The notes under the pieces: generated by a model
The model's input: only the letters and a program-made list of their open reading frames with translations
The model's database searches: none
Told to the model about the DNA's origin: nothing
Position numbers and translations under genes: made by a program
Part shown: piece by piece, positions 16,166-23,981 of the stretch
How the letters are laid out: the number at the start of each line of letters is the position of its first letter
Position numbering within the stretch: position 1 is the first letter of the stretch
Assembly (NCBI RefSeq): GCF_900108295.1
Contig: NZ_FNWK01000001.1
Span: forward strand, 1,922,001-1,986,000
Reading direction: 5' to 3'
Source: Sphingopyxis sp. YR583
Lineage (GTDB): Bacteria > Pseudomonadota > Alphaproteobacteria > Sphingomonadales > Sphingomonadaceae
Length of the DNA: 64,000 nucleotides

Positions 16166-17539
16166 ATGCGCAATCTCACCGCTCCGCTCGCCCTCGCTGC
16201 CGCCATGCTGGCCGCCGCGCCTGTCCACGCCAAGCCCGCCGACCCCGATGTCGCGAAAAAGATACTGAAGGACAGCATCGCGATCCCGACGGTCGAGGGG
16301 CGCGGCCAGGTGCCCAAGCTTGCGGCCTATTATGCGAGCGTCCTGAAAGCGGTGGGCTATGCCGACAGCGATATCGAGATCACGCCGATGGGCGAGACCG
16401 CGACCTTTGCCGCGACGCTCGCCGGGACGGGCAAGGGCAAGCCGATCGTGTTGCTCGGCCATATGGACGTCGTCGAGGCCGATCCGAAGGACTGGACGCG
16501 CGATCCGTTCGTACCGGTCGAGGAAGATGGTTATATTTTCGGCCGCGGGTCGGAGGATAACAAGTTCGACGTCTCGATGATGGTCGCGACGATGGCGCAG
16601 CTCAAGAAGGACGGTTTCAAGCCGAAGCGTTCGATCATCCTGCTGCTCTCGGGCGACGAGGAAACGCAGATGGCGACGACGCGCGCACTCGCGGCGAAGT
16701 ATAAGGGCGCCGAGTTCGCCCTGAACGGTGATGGCGGCGGCGGGCTGATCGGCGAGGACGGCAAGCCCAAATATTACGGGCTGCAGGCGGGTGAGAAGAC
16801 CTATGCCGACTTCACGCTGGAGGTGACCAACCCCGGCGGCCACAGTTCGCGCCCGTCGGATACCAATGCGATCGTCCAGCTGTCGAACGCGCTCGCCAAG
16901 GTTGGCGCCTATCGCTTCACGCCGCAGCAGAATGAGCTGACCAAGGTCGGCATGCCGATCGTCGCCGATCAGGTCGGCGGCGATATCGGCGCGGCGCTTA
17001 AAGCCTTTGCCGCGAACCCCGCCGATGCGAAAGCCATTGCCGCGATCCGCGCCGACCCCGAATATATCGGCCAGATCGGCACCACCTGCGTGCCGACGCT
17101 GACCAAGGGCGGCCATGCCGAAAATGCGCTGCCGCAGCGGGCCACGGCGAACATCAACTGCCGCATCTTTCCCGGCGTGCCGGTCGAAACGGTGCGCGCC
17201 GAGCTCGAAAAGGTGATCGCCGACCCCGCGGTCAAGGTGAACACCGATCCCGATGCGAGCGCGAGCGACGCCTCGCCGCTGCGTCCAGACGTCGTCGCGG
17301 CGGTGACGAAGGCCGTGCATGCGCGCGCGCCGGGCCTGCCGATCATCCCGTCGATGAGCGCAGGGGCAACCGACAGCTATCATTTCCGCATCCAGGGCGT
17401 GCCAAGCTACGGCGTTGCCGGCCTCTTCTCGAAAGCGAGCGACAGCTACGCGCACGGCCTCAACGAGCGCGTGCCGGTCGATGCAATTGCTCCGGCGCTC
17501 GCACATTGGGACAGCGTGCTGCGCGATCTGTCGAAATAG
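16166..17539 (+). CDS. Exported M20/M25/M40-family metallopeptidase
   Basis: This 457-residue zinc carboxypeptidase or dipeptidase belongs to the M20 family. A signal peptide (residues 1-23, ending PVHAK) sends it to the periplasm, unlike the many cytoplasmic M20 enzymes. Metal-binding motifs are intact: LLGHMDVVEAD (His and Asp), GRGSEDNK (bridging Asp) and SGDEET (general base Glu). A dimerisation domain sits between about residues 210 and 330, and the terminal metal histidine is in DSYAHGLNERV. It probably releases amino acids from short peptides. It diverges from the serine hydrolase with 171 bases between the starts. The downstream AraC gene converges on it, with 9 bases between the stops. 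Confidence 0.92.
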   Translation: MRNLTAPLALAAAMLAAAPVHAKPADPDVAKKILKDSIAIPTVEGRGQVPKLAAYYASVLKAVGYADSDIEITPMGETATFAATLAGTGKGKPIVLLGHMDVVEADPKDWTRDPFVPVEEDGYIFGRGSEDNKFDVSMMVATMAQLKKDGFKPKRSIILLLSGDEETQMATTRALAAKYKGAEFALNGDGGGGLIGEDGKPKYYGLQAGEKTYADFTLEVTNPGGHSSRPSDTNAIVQLSNALAKVGAYRFTPQQNELTKVGMPIVADQVGGDIGAALKAFAANPADAKAIAAIRADPEYIGQIGTTCVPTLTKGGHAENALPQRATANINCRIFPGVPVETVRAELEKVIADPAVKVNTDPDASASDASPLRPDVVAAVTKAVHARAPGLPIIPSMSAGATDSYHFRIQGVPSYGVAGLFSKASDSYAHGLNERVPVDAIAPALAHWDSVLRDLSK

Positions 17540-17548
17540 GGGCGGGCG

Positions 17549-18448
17549 TTACGCCGACAAACCGAACTCCGGCGCCGCGCGTAACCGCGCGGCGTCGCGC
17601 AGGGGCGGCAGGCCGAAGGTGCGGCTGTAATCGCGGTTGAACTGCGACGGGCTTTCGTACCCGACATGGAAGCCGGCGCTCGCCGCGTCCATCGCTTCAG
17701 AGACCATCAGCCGCCGCGCTTCGAGCAGGCGGAGCCGGGTGCGATATTGCAGCGGGCTGAAGCGCGTCACGCTCTTGAAATGCTCATGAAAGGATGACGG
17801 GCTCATTCCCGCCAATCCCGCCAGATGGTCGATGCTGACCGCACCGGCATAATGATCCTTGATCCACGCCACCGCGCGGCTGATCTGGTGCAGTCGCGTA
17901 TCCGCGGTTGCGATATGGCGCAGCATCGCGCCCTGCGATCCCGTCAGCAACCGGTATAATATCTCGCGTTCGACCAGCGGCGCGAGTGCGGCCATATCGT
18001 CCGGCGTGTCGAGCAGGCGCAGCAGGCGGAGCGCGGCGTCGAGCAGGCCCGCATCGGTGTCGCCGACCGCGATCGAGGGAGCATGCTCGCTGCGCGGCAC
18101 GCGCGCGTCGTGCGCCAGCAGCAGTTCGCCGAGCACCGCGACGTCGAGATCCAGCTTCAGGCACAGATAAGGATCGTCGGTGCTGGCATCGACGACCATG
18201 CCGCTCACGGGCAGGTCGACCGACACCACCAGATACTGCGCGCTGTCATAAATGAAGCTGGCGTCGCCCAGCAGCACCCGCTTGCGTCCGCTGACCGCGA
18301 GGCACAGCGACGGCTCGTACACGACGGGCATCGGGTCGCTCGGTTCGGAGCTACGGACAAGCGATACGCGGGGCAGCGCGCACGGGTGAATCCCGTCGGT
18401 CGGCCGGTGCCGAAGGAGTAGTGACTGCATTTCTGGAAGCGTCGTCAT
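17549..18448 (-). CDS. AraC-family transcriptional regulator
   Basis: This 299-residue regulator has an N-terminal AraC_N ligand or dimerisation domain (about residues 20-180) and a C-terminal double helix-turn-helix (about 190-290). The second helix-turn-helix includes AGFHVGYESPSQFNRDYSRTFG, shown here only by its key residues GY, SQF and FG. Members with this N-terminal domain are commonly divergent from an oxidoreductase they control. The neighbour here is an SDR gene read the other way, and the 164-base space between them holds a repeated TGTCCGGA motif (18473-18504) that is the likely binding site. The inducer is unknown. Confidence 0.92.
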   Translation of the reverse strand: MTTLPEMQSLLLRHRPTDGIHPCALPRVSLVRSSEPSDPMPVVYEPSLCLAVSGRKRVLLGDASFIYDSAQYLVVSVDLPVSGMVVDASTDDPYLCLKLDLDVAVLGELLLAHDARVPRSEHAPSIAVGDTDAGLLDAALRLLRLLDTPDDMAALAPLVEREILYRLLTGSQGAMLRHIATADTRLHQISRAVAWIKDHYAGAVSIDHLAGLAGMSPSSFHEHFKSVTRFSPLQYRTRLRLLEARRLMVSEAMDAASAGFHVGYESPSQFNRDYSRTFGLPPLRDAARLRAAPEFGLSA

Positions 18449-18472
18449 GGCGACGGTCTTGCAGTCTTGCCG

Positions 18473-18504
18473 TGTCCGGACAAGCGTAAAGCGCTTTGTC
18501 CGGA
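18473..18504. promoter_or_regulatory. Candidate AraC-regulator binding site (repeated TGTCCGGA)
   Basis: The octamer TGTCCGGA occurs at 18473-18480 and 18497-18504, 24 bases apart. Because TCCGGA is palindromic, the same bases also form a 9-bp inverted repeat (TCCGGACAA at 18475-18483, TTGTCCGGA at 18496-18504). The site starts 25 bases upstream of the AraC start and lies about 110 bases before the SDR start, so one regulator could act on both genes. Confidence 0.5.
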
Positions 18505-18612
18505 GGATCGTGCAATCATCGTGGAGCCGTGTTCTACCGCTTCCTGCCCGAAACGGGCCAAAAGCCGATCAACGGACGGCACAGGGCCGCCCGGCCTTCG
18601 ATGGAGATGATC

Positions 18613-19347
18613 ATGACCACCGCAAACGACAAAGTCATCCTGATCACCGGCGCGAGCAGCGGCATCGGCGCCGCGACGGCGCGCGAACTCGCCGGCACCG
18701 GCGCGAAACTGCTTCTCGGCGCCCGCCGCACCGACCGGCTCGAAGCCCTGGCGGCGGAAATCGCGGCCGCAGGCGGGATCGCCGAGTTTCGGGCGCTCGA
18801 CGTCACCAGCCGCGCCGACATGCAGGCGTTTGTTGATCACGCGATCGCGCGCTTCGGCCGTGTCGATGTGCTGGTCAACAACGCCGGCATCATGCCGCTG
18901 TCGCCGCTCGCTGCACTCGAAACCGCCAATTGGGACGCCATGATCAACGTCAATATCCGCGGTGTCCTCAACGGCATTGCGGCCGCGCTCCCTGGCTTCA
19001 CTGCGCAGGGTTCGGGCCATTTCGTCAATGTCGCCTCGCTCGGCGCGCATTATGTCGTGCCCACCGGCGCGGTCTATTGCGCGACCAAGTTCGCGGTCTG
19101 GGCGATCACCGACGGCATCCGGCAGGAGCATCAGGATGTCCGCGCGACGATCATCTCGCCCGGTGTCGTCGAATCCGAACTCGGCCATGACATCACCGAT
19201 CCGGGCAGCGCGGCGGCCATGGCCGAATTTCGTAGCATCGCGATCACCCCCGACGCGATCGCCCGCGCGATCCGCTTCGCGGTCGAACAGCCCGATGATG
19301 TCGACGTCAGCGAAATCATCGTGCGCCCGGTGAAGGGCAGCTTCTGA
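18613..19347 (+). CDS. Short-chain dehydrogenase/reductase
   Basis: This 244-residue classical SDR has a Rossmann cofactor motif TGASSGIG (about residues 12-19), the structural motif NNAG, and the catalytic tyrosine-lysine pair in YCATK. An arginine-rich stretch after the first strand (GARRTDR) favours NADP(H). The substrate is not identifiable; close relatives are annotated only as SDR oxidoreductases acting on small carbonyls or alcohols. The start at 18613 is preceded by GGAGATGATC; an ATG at 18601 overlaps that ribosome site and is less likely. The gene diverges from the AraC regulator that probably controls it. Confidence 0.92.
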   Translation: MTTANDKVILITGASSGIGAATARELAGTGAKLLLGARRTDRLEALAAEIAAAGGIAEFRALDVTSRADMQAFVDHAIARFGRVDVLVNNAGIMPLSPLAALETANWDAMINVNIRGVLNGIAAALPGFTAQGSGHFVNVASLGAHYVVPTGAVYCATKFAVWAITDGIRQEHQDVRATIISPGVVESELGHDITDPGSAAAMAEFRSIAITPDAIARAIRFAVEQPDDVDVSEIIVRPVKGSF

Positions 19348-19369
19348 CGCTTTCCGTTGACGGCGCTGT

Positions 19370-19963
19370 TCAGTCGAGCAGCGCCGTCACGGCCGTTTCG
19401 ACCATCGCAGCCGCCGCTTCCGCGCCGAAGCTGGCGGCGTCGAGCGACAGTTCGAGCCACAGCCCGTCAACCATCGCGGTCAGCATGATCGCCAGCCGTT
19501 CGGCGTCGCGCGCGCCGCATGCGGTTAGCAGCTCGCCAAGCCGTGCGCGATAGCCGGCGTAACTTTCCGCGTGGATATCCGCCATTCGCGCATCGTTTCG
19601 CGAAAGGGCCCAGAAGGCGGTCCAAGCGCCGAGCAGTTCGGGATCGGTCACCGGGGGGCGGAAGCTGGCGGTCAGGTATGCGGTCAATTGCGCGCGCGGA
19701 TCGGCGCCTGCGCCCTCGACCGCAGCGGCGAAAATCGCATCCATACGGTCGCTCGTCGCCTGATAGGTCGCAGCCACCAGATCGTCGATACCGCCGAAAT
19801 AATGGCGCAAAAGGCCGGGCGATACCCCCGCCTTCGCGCAGATCGCGCGGACGTTCGTTCCCGCCAGTCCATGTTCGGCCAGCACGGCCGCCGTCGCCTC
19901 GATCAGGTCCGCCCTGCGGGCGTCGGCGCTTTCGCGCGTAAAGGCTTGGCGAGCGGCGGTCAT
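19370..19963 (-). CDS. BetI-like TetR-family repressor
   Basis: This 197-residue regulator has a TetR helix-turn-helix at about residues 20-55 (NVRAICAKAGVSPGLLRHYF) and a C-terminal domain resembling BetI: ELLGAWTAFWALSRND and MLTAMVDGLWLELSL align with conserved BetI_C segments. BetI-type repressors sense choline or related quaternary amines and repress uptake and oxidation genes. The gene is divergent from the Rieske oxygenase operon, with only 33 bases between the starts, and a strong palindrome fills that space. The start is uncertain: ATG at 19963 leaves the palindrome wholly upstream, while ATG at 19975 would add MYNK. Neither has a clear Shine-Dalgarno sequence. Control of the divergent operon plus itself is an inference. 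Confidence 0.88.
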   Translation of the reverse strand: MTAARQAFTRESADARRADLIEATAAVLAEHGLAGTNVRAICAKAGVSPGLLRHYFGGIDDLVAATYQATSDRMDAIFAAAVEGAGADPRAQLTAYLTASFRPPVTDPELLGAWTAFWALSRNDARMADIHAESYAGYRARLGELLTACGARDAERLAIMLTAMVDGLWLELSLDAASFGAEAAAAMVETAVTALLD

Positions 19964-19987
19964 CTTGTTATACATTCGTACAACAAG
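19964..19987. promoter_or_regulatory. Palindromic operator between BetI-like repressor and Rieske operon
   Basis: A 10-bp inverted repeat with one mismatch (CTTGTTATAC at 19964-19973 and GTACAACAAG at 19978-19987) surrounds a 4-base centre. It fills nearly all of the space between the divergent starts and abuts the Rieske ribosome site AAGGAAGAGG. Size, symmetry and place match TetR-family operators, so the BetI-like protein probably binds here and represses both directions. Confidence 0.7.
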
Positions 19988-19996
19988 GAAGAGGCC

Positions 19997-21163
19997 ATGG
20001 CAACTGCACCCGTTCGCGATTCGAATTTCGATCCTCTTGATGGCTGGTCGCTGCCCGCGTGGACGTACAGCGATCCCGATTTCTACGCCGCCGAAATGGA
20101 ACGGATTTTCCGTCCGAGCTGGCAGGTCGTCTGTCATGACAGCGACATTCCGAACGTCGGCGACTGGCACAGCATCGACTATTGCGGCGAGAGCGTGATT
20201 CTCGTGCGCGGCACCGATCGCACTGTGCGCGCCTTCACCAATGTCTGTCGCCACCGCGGCTCGCGCCTTGTCGATGGCGCGGTCGGCTGCGCGAAAAAGC
20301 TCGTCTGCCCTTATCATGCGTGGACCTACGAACTCGACGGGCGGCTGACCGGTGTGCCGGACAGCGCGAGCTATCCGACGCTCGACAAGGGCAAGGCGGG
20401 GCTCGTTCCCGTCGGGCTCGAGCAATGGCGCGGCTTCTGGTTCGTGCGGCTCGAGGACGACGGCGGCCCGTCGGTCGCGTCGATGATGGCGCCCTATGAG
20501 GCGCAGGTCGCGCCCTATCGTTTCGAGGAACTCGGTGCGCTCGGCCGCGTCACGCTTCGCCCGCGCGAGGTGAACTGGAAGAATGTCGGCGACAATTATT
20601 CGGACGGGCTCCACATTCCCGTCGCCCACCCCGGCCTGACGCGGCTGTTCGGCAAAAGCTATGGCGTCGAGGCCGAGGACAATGTCGACCGGATGTGGGG
20701 CGATTTGATCGACCGGCCCTCGGTCAACTGGTCCGAACGCATGTATCAGCGGCTGCTGCCGCTGGTGCCGCATCTTCCGCAAGCGAACCAGCGCCATTGG
20801 CTCTATTTCAAGCTGTGGCCGAACGTCGCCTTCGATATCTATCCCGATCAGGTCGATTTCATGCAGTGGCTGCCCACCGGGCCGACGACGTGCCTGATCC
20901 GCGAAATATCCTATGTGCTTCCCGATGAGCGCCGCGAAATGAAGGCCGCGCGTTACCTGAACTGGCGCATCAACCGTCAGGTCAATGCCGAGGACACCGA
21001 ACTGATCACGCGCGTCCAGATGGGGATGCAGTCGAAAAGCTTTTCGATGGGCCCGCTCAGCGACAAGGAAGTGTGCCTCAAGCATTTCTGTTCGCGGATG
21101 CGCGACCTGATCCCCGAGGCGCGACTGGAGCGGGCGCCGAAGGCGGGATGGAGCCGCGCTTGA
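19997..21163 (+). CDS. Rieske oxygenase, aromatic-ring/quaternary-amine oxygenase alpha-subunit family
   Basis: This 388-residue terminal oxygenase has an N-terminal Rieske [2Fe-2S] domain: CRHRGS and CPYHAW provide the Cys-X-His and Cys-X2-His ligands at about residues 80-105. The C-terminal catalytic domain holds the mononuclear iron site in DNYSDGLHIPVAH. Length and sequence place it nearer to the choline-monooxygenase/glycine-betaine and stachydrine demethylase branch than to naphthalene-type dioxygenases; this is by recognition, not by alignment. No beta subunit, ferredoxin or reductase gene is adjacent, so electrons must come from elsewhere. The start at 19997 has AAGGAAGAGG just upstream; the frame is open further left but runs across the divergent repressor. 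It overlaps the next gene by 16 bases. Confidence 0.9.
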   Translation: MATAPVRDSNFDPLDGWSLPAWTYSDPDFYAAEMERIFRPSWQVVCHDSDIPNVGDWHSIDYCGESVILVRGTDRTVRAFTNVCRHRGSRLVDGAVGCAKKLVCPYHAWTYELDGRLTGVPDSASYPTLDKGKAGLVPVGLEQWRGFWFVRLEDDGGPSVASMMAPYEAQVAPYRFEELGALGRVTLRPREVNWKNVGDNYSDGLHIPVAHPGLTRLFGKSYGVEAEDNVDRMWGDLIDRPSVNWSERMYQRLLPLVPHLPQANQRHWLYFKLWPNVAFDIYPDQVDFMQWLPTGPTTCLIREISYVLPDERREMKAARYLNWRINRQVNAEDTELITRVQMGMQSKSFSMGPLSDKEVCLKHFCSRMRDLIPEARLERAPKAGWSRA

Positions 21164-22380
21164 ACGACAGCGCGCCCGTGGTGGTCGTCGGCGGCGGCCC
21201 CGCCGGCATGGTCGCGGGCCTGCTCTTTGCGCGCGCCGGCGTGCGCGTCACCATCCTTGAAAAGCATGCCGACTTCCTCCGCGATTTTCGCGGCGACACG
21301 GTGCATCCCTCGACGCTCGAATTGTTCAACGAGATCGGGCTGCTCGAAGAATTGCTCAAGGAACCGCACGCCGCGATCGACACGATGACGCTCAATCTGC
21401 TCGGCGGGCGATATACGATCGCGACGATGAAGCATCTGCCCGTCGCGGCGCGTTTCGTCGCGATGATGCCGCAATGGGATTTGCTCGATTTCATCGCCGG
21501 GCAGGGCCGGAAATATCCGACCTTCGACCTCCGCATGTCGACCGAGGCGACCGGGCTGACCTATGACGACGCGGGCCGCGTCAGCGGCGTGACGCTGACG
21601 AGCGGGGAGATTTTGCCCGCACGGCTCGTCATCGCCGCCGACGGGCGCCGCTCGGTACTGCGCGATGCCGCCGAATTACCGCTCGAAGATCTCGGTGCGC
21701 CGATGGATGTGCTGTGGTTCCGTATCCCGGTTCCGGCGGGTATGGATATGTCCGAAGTCGCGCTCGGCACGATCGACAAGGGCGGCATGGTCGTCGCGAT
21801 CCCCCGCGGCGATTATTGGCAATGCGCGCAGATCATCGAAAAAGGCGGCTTTGCGCCGATCGAGGCGCGCGGGATCGCTGCCTTCCGCGACAAGGTCGTC
21901 GAGATCGCACCCGGACTCTCAGCGGGGATCGACGCGATCCACAGCTTCGACGACGTCAAACTGCTCTCGGTCGCGCTCGACCGGCTGACGCGCTGGTCGC
22001 GCCCCGGGCTGCTCGCGATCGGCGACGCCGCGCACGCGATGTCGCCGGTCGGCGGCGTCGGGATCAATCTCGCGGTGCAGGACGCCGTCGCGACCGCGAA
22101 CATCCTCGCTGCGCCGCTCGCCGCGGGCGCCGATCCCGACCCGTTGCTCGCCAGGGTGCAGGAGCGCCGCTGGACGCCGACGACGCAGATGCAGGCGATC
22201 CAGCGCTTCGCCCACCAGCGCGTCATCGAACCGATGCTGCGCGGCGAAATCACGCGCGTGCCCTTCGCCGTCCGCCTGCTCGACGCCGTCCCGCTGCTGC
22301 GCCGCATCCCCGGTCGCATTCTCGGCCTCGGCTTCGGCCGCCAACATGTCCAATCCCCGCTTGCGAAAGACTTTTCATGA
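21148..22380 (+). CDS. FAD-dependent monooxygenase (aromatic hydroxylase fold)
   Basis: This 410-residue flavoprotein of the PF01494 group has the dinucleotide motif GGGPAG at about residues 15-20 followed by ILEKH. A mid-protein DG motif lies in AADGRRSVLRDA, and the FAD ribityl motif in IGDAAHAMSPVGGVGINLAVQD. Such enzymes use NAD(P)H and oxygen to hydroxylate or epoxidise small molecules. The protein is somewhat shorter than phenol hydroxylases, without their C-terminal thioredoxin-like domain. The start ATG lies 16 bases inside the Rieske gene and the stop overlaps the next start as ATGA, so three consecutive genes are translationally coupled. It is probably the second oxidative step of one pathway, but the substrate is unknown. 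Confidence 0.9.
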   Translation: MEPRLNDSAPVVVVGGGPAGMVAGLLFARAGVRVTILEKHADFLRDFRGDTVHPSTLELFNEIGLLEELLKEPHAAIDTMTLNLLGGRYTIATMKHLPVAARFVAMMPQWDLLDFIAGQGRKYPTFDLRMSTEATGLTYDDAGRVSGVTLTSGEILPARLVIAADGRRSVLRDAAELPLEDLGAPMDVLWFRIPVPAGMDMSEVALGTIDKGGMVVAIPRGDYWQCAQIIEKGGFAPIEARGIAAFRDKVVEIAPGLSAGIDAIHSFDDVKLLSVALDRLTRWSRPGLLAIGDAAHAMSPVGGVGINLAVQDAVATANILAAPLAAGADPDPLLARVQERRWTPTTQMQAIQRFAHQRVIEPMLRGEITRVPFAVRLLDAVPLLRRIPGRILGLGFGRQHVQSPLAKDFS

Positions 22381-23981
22381 CCAAAGCCTATGACGCCCTG
22401 ATTATCGGCGCCGGCCACAACGGCCTCGTCTGCGCCTTCTATCTCGCCAAGGCGGGGCTGAAGGTCCGCATCGTCGAGGCGCGCGACGTCGTCGGCGGCG
22501 CTGCGGTGACCGAGGAATTCGCGCCGGGCTTCCGCAATTCGGTCGCGAGCTACACCGTCAGCCTGCTTCAGCCCAAGGTCATCGCCGACATGAAGCTCGC
22601 CGATCACGGCTATCGCGTGATCGAACGGCCGATCAGCAATTTCCTGCCGCAGGAGGATGGCGGCTATCTGAAGCTCGGCGGCGGGCTCGAACGCACGCAG
22701 GCCGAGTTCCGCAAATTCTCGAACCGCGACGCCGAAGTGCTGCCGCAATATTATGATGCGCTCGAAAATGTCGCCGAGCTGCTTCGCGACCTCGCGCTGC
22801 GCGTCCCGCCCAATGTCGGCGAAGGGCTCCGCACTTTGCTCGACGGGGCACGGCAGGGACGGCGCTTTGCTGGGCTCAGTCTCGACCAGCAGCGCGATGT
22901 GCTCGACCTCTTCACCAAATCGGCGCGCACGATGCTCGATAGCTGGTTCGAGAGCGAGGCGGTCAAGGCGGCCTTCGGCTTCGACGCGGTCGTCGGCAAC
23001 TATGCCAGCCCCGACACCCCGGGCAGCGCTTATGTCCTCCTCCACCACGTCTTCGGCGAAGTGAACGGCAAAAAGGGCGCGTGGGGCCACAGCGTCGGCG
23101 GCATGGGCAAGATCACCGAGATCATGGCGAAGGTCTGCCGCGACATGGGTGTTGAGATCAGCCTCGAAAGCCCGGTCGCGAAGGTGCTCGTCGACGGCGG
23201 CAAGGCGGTCGGGGTCAAGCTGGTCGGCGGCGAGGAAATCGCGGCGGCGCGTGTTGTCGCCAATGTCGGGCCGAAGCTGCTTTACGAACGGATGATGGAC
23301 GCGGGCGACCTGCCCGCAGGCTACGAACGCCGGATCAAGGGGTTCAAGGCAGGCAGCGGCACCTTCCGCATGAATGTCGCGCTCAGTGAATTGCCGAAGT
23401 TCACCTGTCTTCCCGAACCCGGCGAGCATCACCAGTCGGGGATCATCCTGGCGCCGACGCTCGACTATATGGACCGCGCCTTCCTCGACGCGAAGCAGCA
23501 TGGCTGGTCGAAAGCGCCGATCGTCGAGATGCTGATCCCCTCGACCGTCGACGACAGCCTCGCCCCTCCGGGCCAGCATGTGGCGAGCCTCTTCTGCCAG
23601 CAGTTCGCGCCCGAACTGCCGGACGGTCGCGACTGGGACGATGAGGAAGAAGCGGCAGCCGATGCGATTATCGACACGGTCGAAAAACATGCACCCGGTT
23701 TCCGCGCGAGCATCATCGCTCAGACGCGCCTCTCGCCCAAGGGGCTCGAACGCAAATTCGGGCTTGTCGGGGGCGACATCATGCACGGCAATATGAGCCT
23801 CGACCAGCTATGGTCGGCGCGTCCGGTGCTCGGCAACGGCGGTTATCGCGGGCCGGTGAAGGGTCTATATATGTGCGGCGCGGGAACGCATCCCGGCGGC
23901 GGCGTCACCGGCGCGCCGGGGCATAATGCCGCCGAGGTCATTCTACGCGATCGGGGCTTCTTTGCTCCCCGCTGGCGTTAA
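22377..23981 (+). CDS. Phytoene-desaturase-like FAD/NAD(P)-dependent oxidoreductase
   Basis: This 534-residue protein has an N-terminal FAD-binding fold (IIGAGHNGLVCAFYLAKAGL, residues 9-28) and a C-terminal flavin signature MCGAGTHPGGGVTGAPGHNA, as in the phytoene dehydrogenase/CrtI-related and amine-oxidase-like group. This branch contains many uncharacterised bacterial members (including those resembling mammalian PYROXD2) found in catabolic clusters rather than in carotenoid synthesis. No carotenoid gene is nearby, so desaturation of a pathway intermediate or amine oxidation is more likely than pigment synthesis. The start overlaps the upstream stop (ATGA), and the 3' end overlaps the convergent permease by 39 bases. 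Confidence 0.85.
   Translation: MTKAYDALIIGAGHNGLVCAFYLAKAGLKVRIVEARDVVGGAAVTEEFAPGFRNSVASYTVSLLQPKVIADMKLADHGYRVIERPISNFLPQEDGGYLKLGGGLERTQAEFRKFSNRDAEVLPQYYDALENVAELLRDLALRVPPNVGEGLRTLLDGARQGRRFAGLSLDQQRDVLDLFTKSARTMLDSWFESEAVKAAFGFDAVVGNYASPDTPGSAYVLLHHVFGEVNGKKGAWGHSVGGMGKITEIMAKVCRDMGVEISLESPVAKVLVDGGKAVGVKLVGGEEIAAARVVANVGPKLLYERMMDAGDLPAGYERRIKGFKAGSGTFRMNVALSELPKFTCLPEPGEHHQSGIILAPTLDYMDRAFLDAKQHGWSKAPIVEMLIPSTVDDSLAPPGQHVASLFCQQFAPELPDGRDWDDEEEAAADAIIDTVEKHAPGFRASIIAQTRLSPKGLERKFGLVGGDIMHGNMSLDQLWSARPVLGNGGYRGPVKGLYMCGAGTHPGGGVTGAPGHNAAEVILRDRGFFAPRWR

Noticed and set aside
15995..17506. Upstream extension of the serine hydrolase frame giving a 936-residue protein
   Set aside because: The extra part is antisense to the M20 peptidase; a clear ribosome site and twin-arginine signal mark the start at 15994.
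19571..19996. Upstream extension of the Rieske frame
   Set aside because: Antisense to the repressor gene; the family N-terminus and ribosome site support 19997.
19976..21085. Upstream extension of the BetI-like repressor frame
   Set aside because: Antisense to the Rieske gene; the TetR fold begins only after 19963.
21813..23786. Minus-strand frame of 657 codons opposite the two flavoenzyme genes
   Set aside because: Covers the ends of two well-supported genes on the other strand and has no family features.
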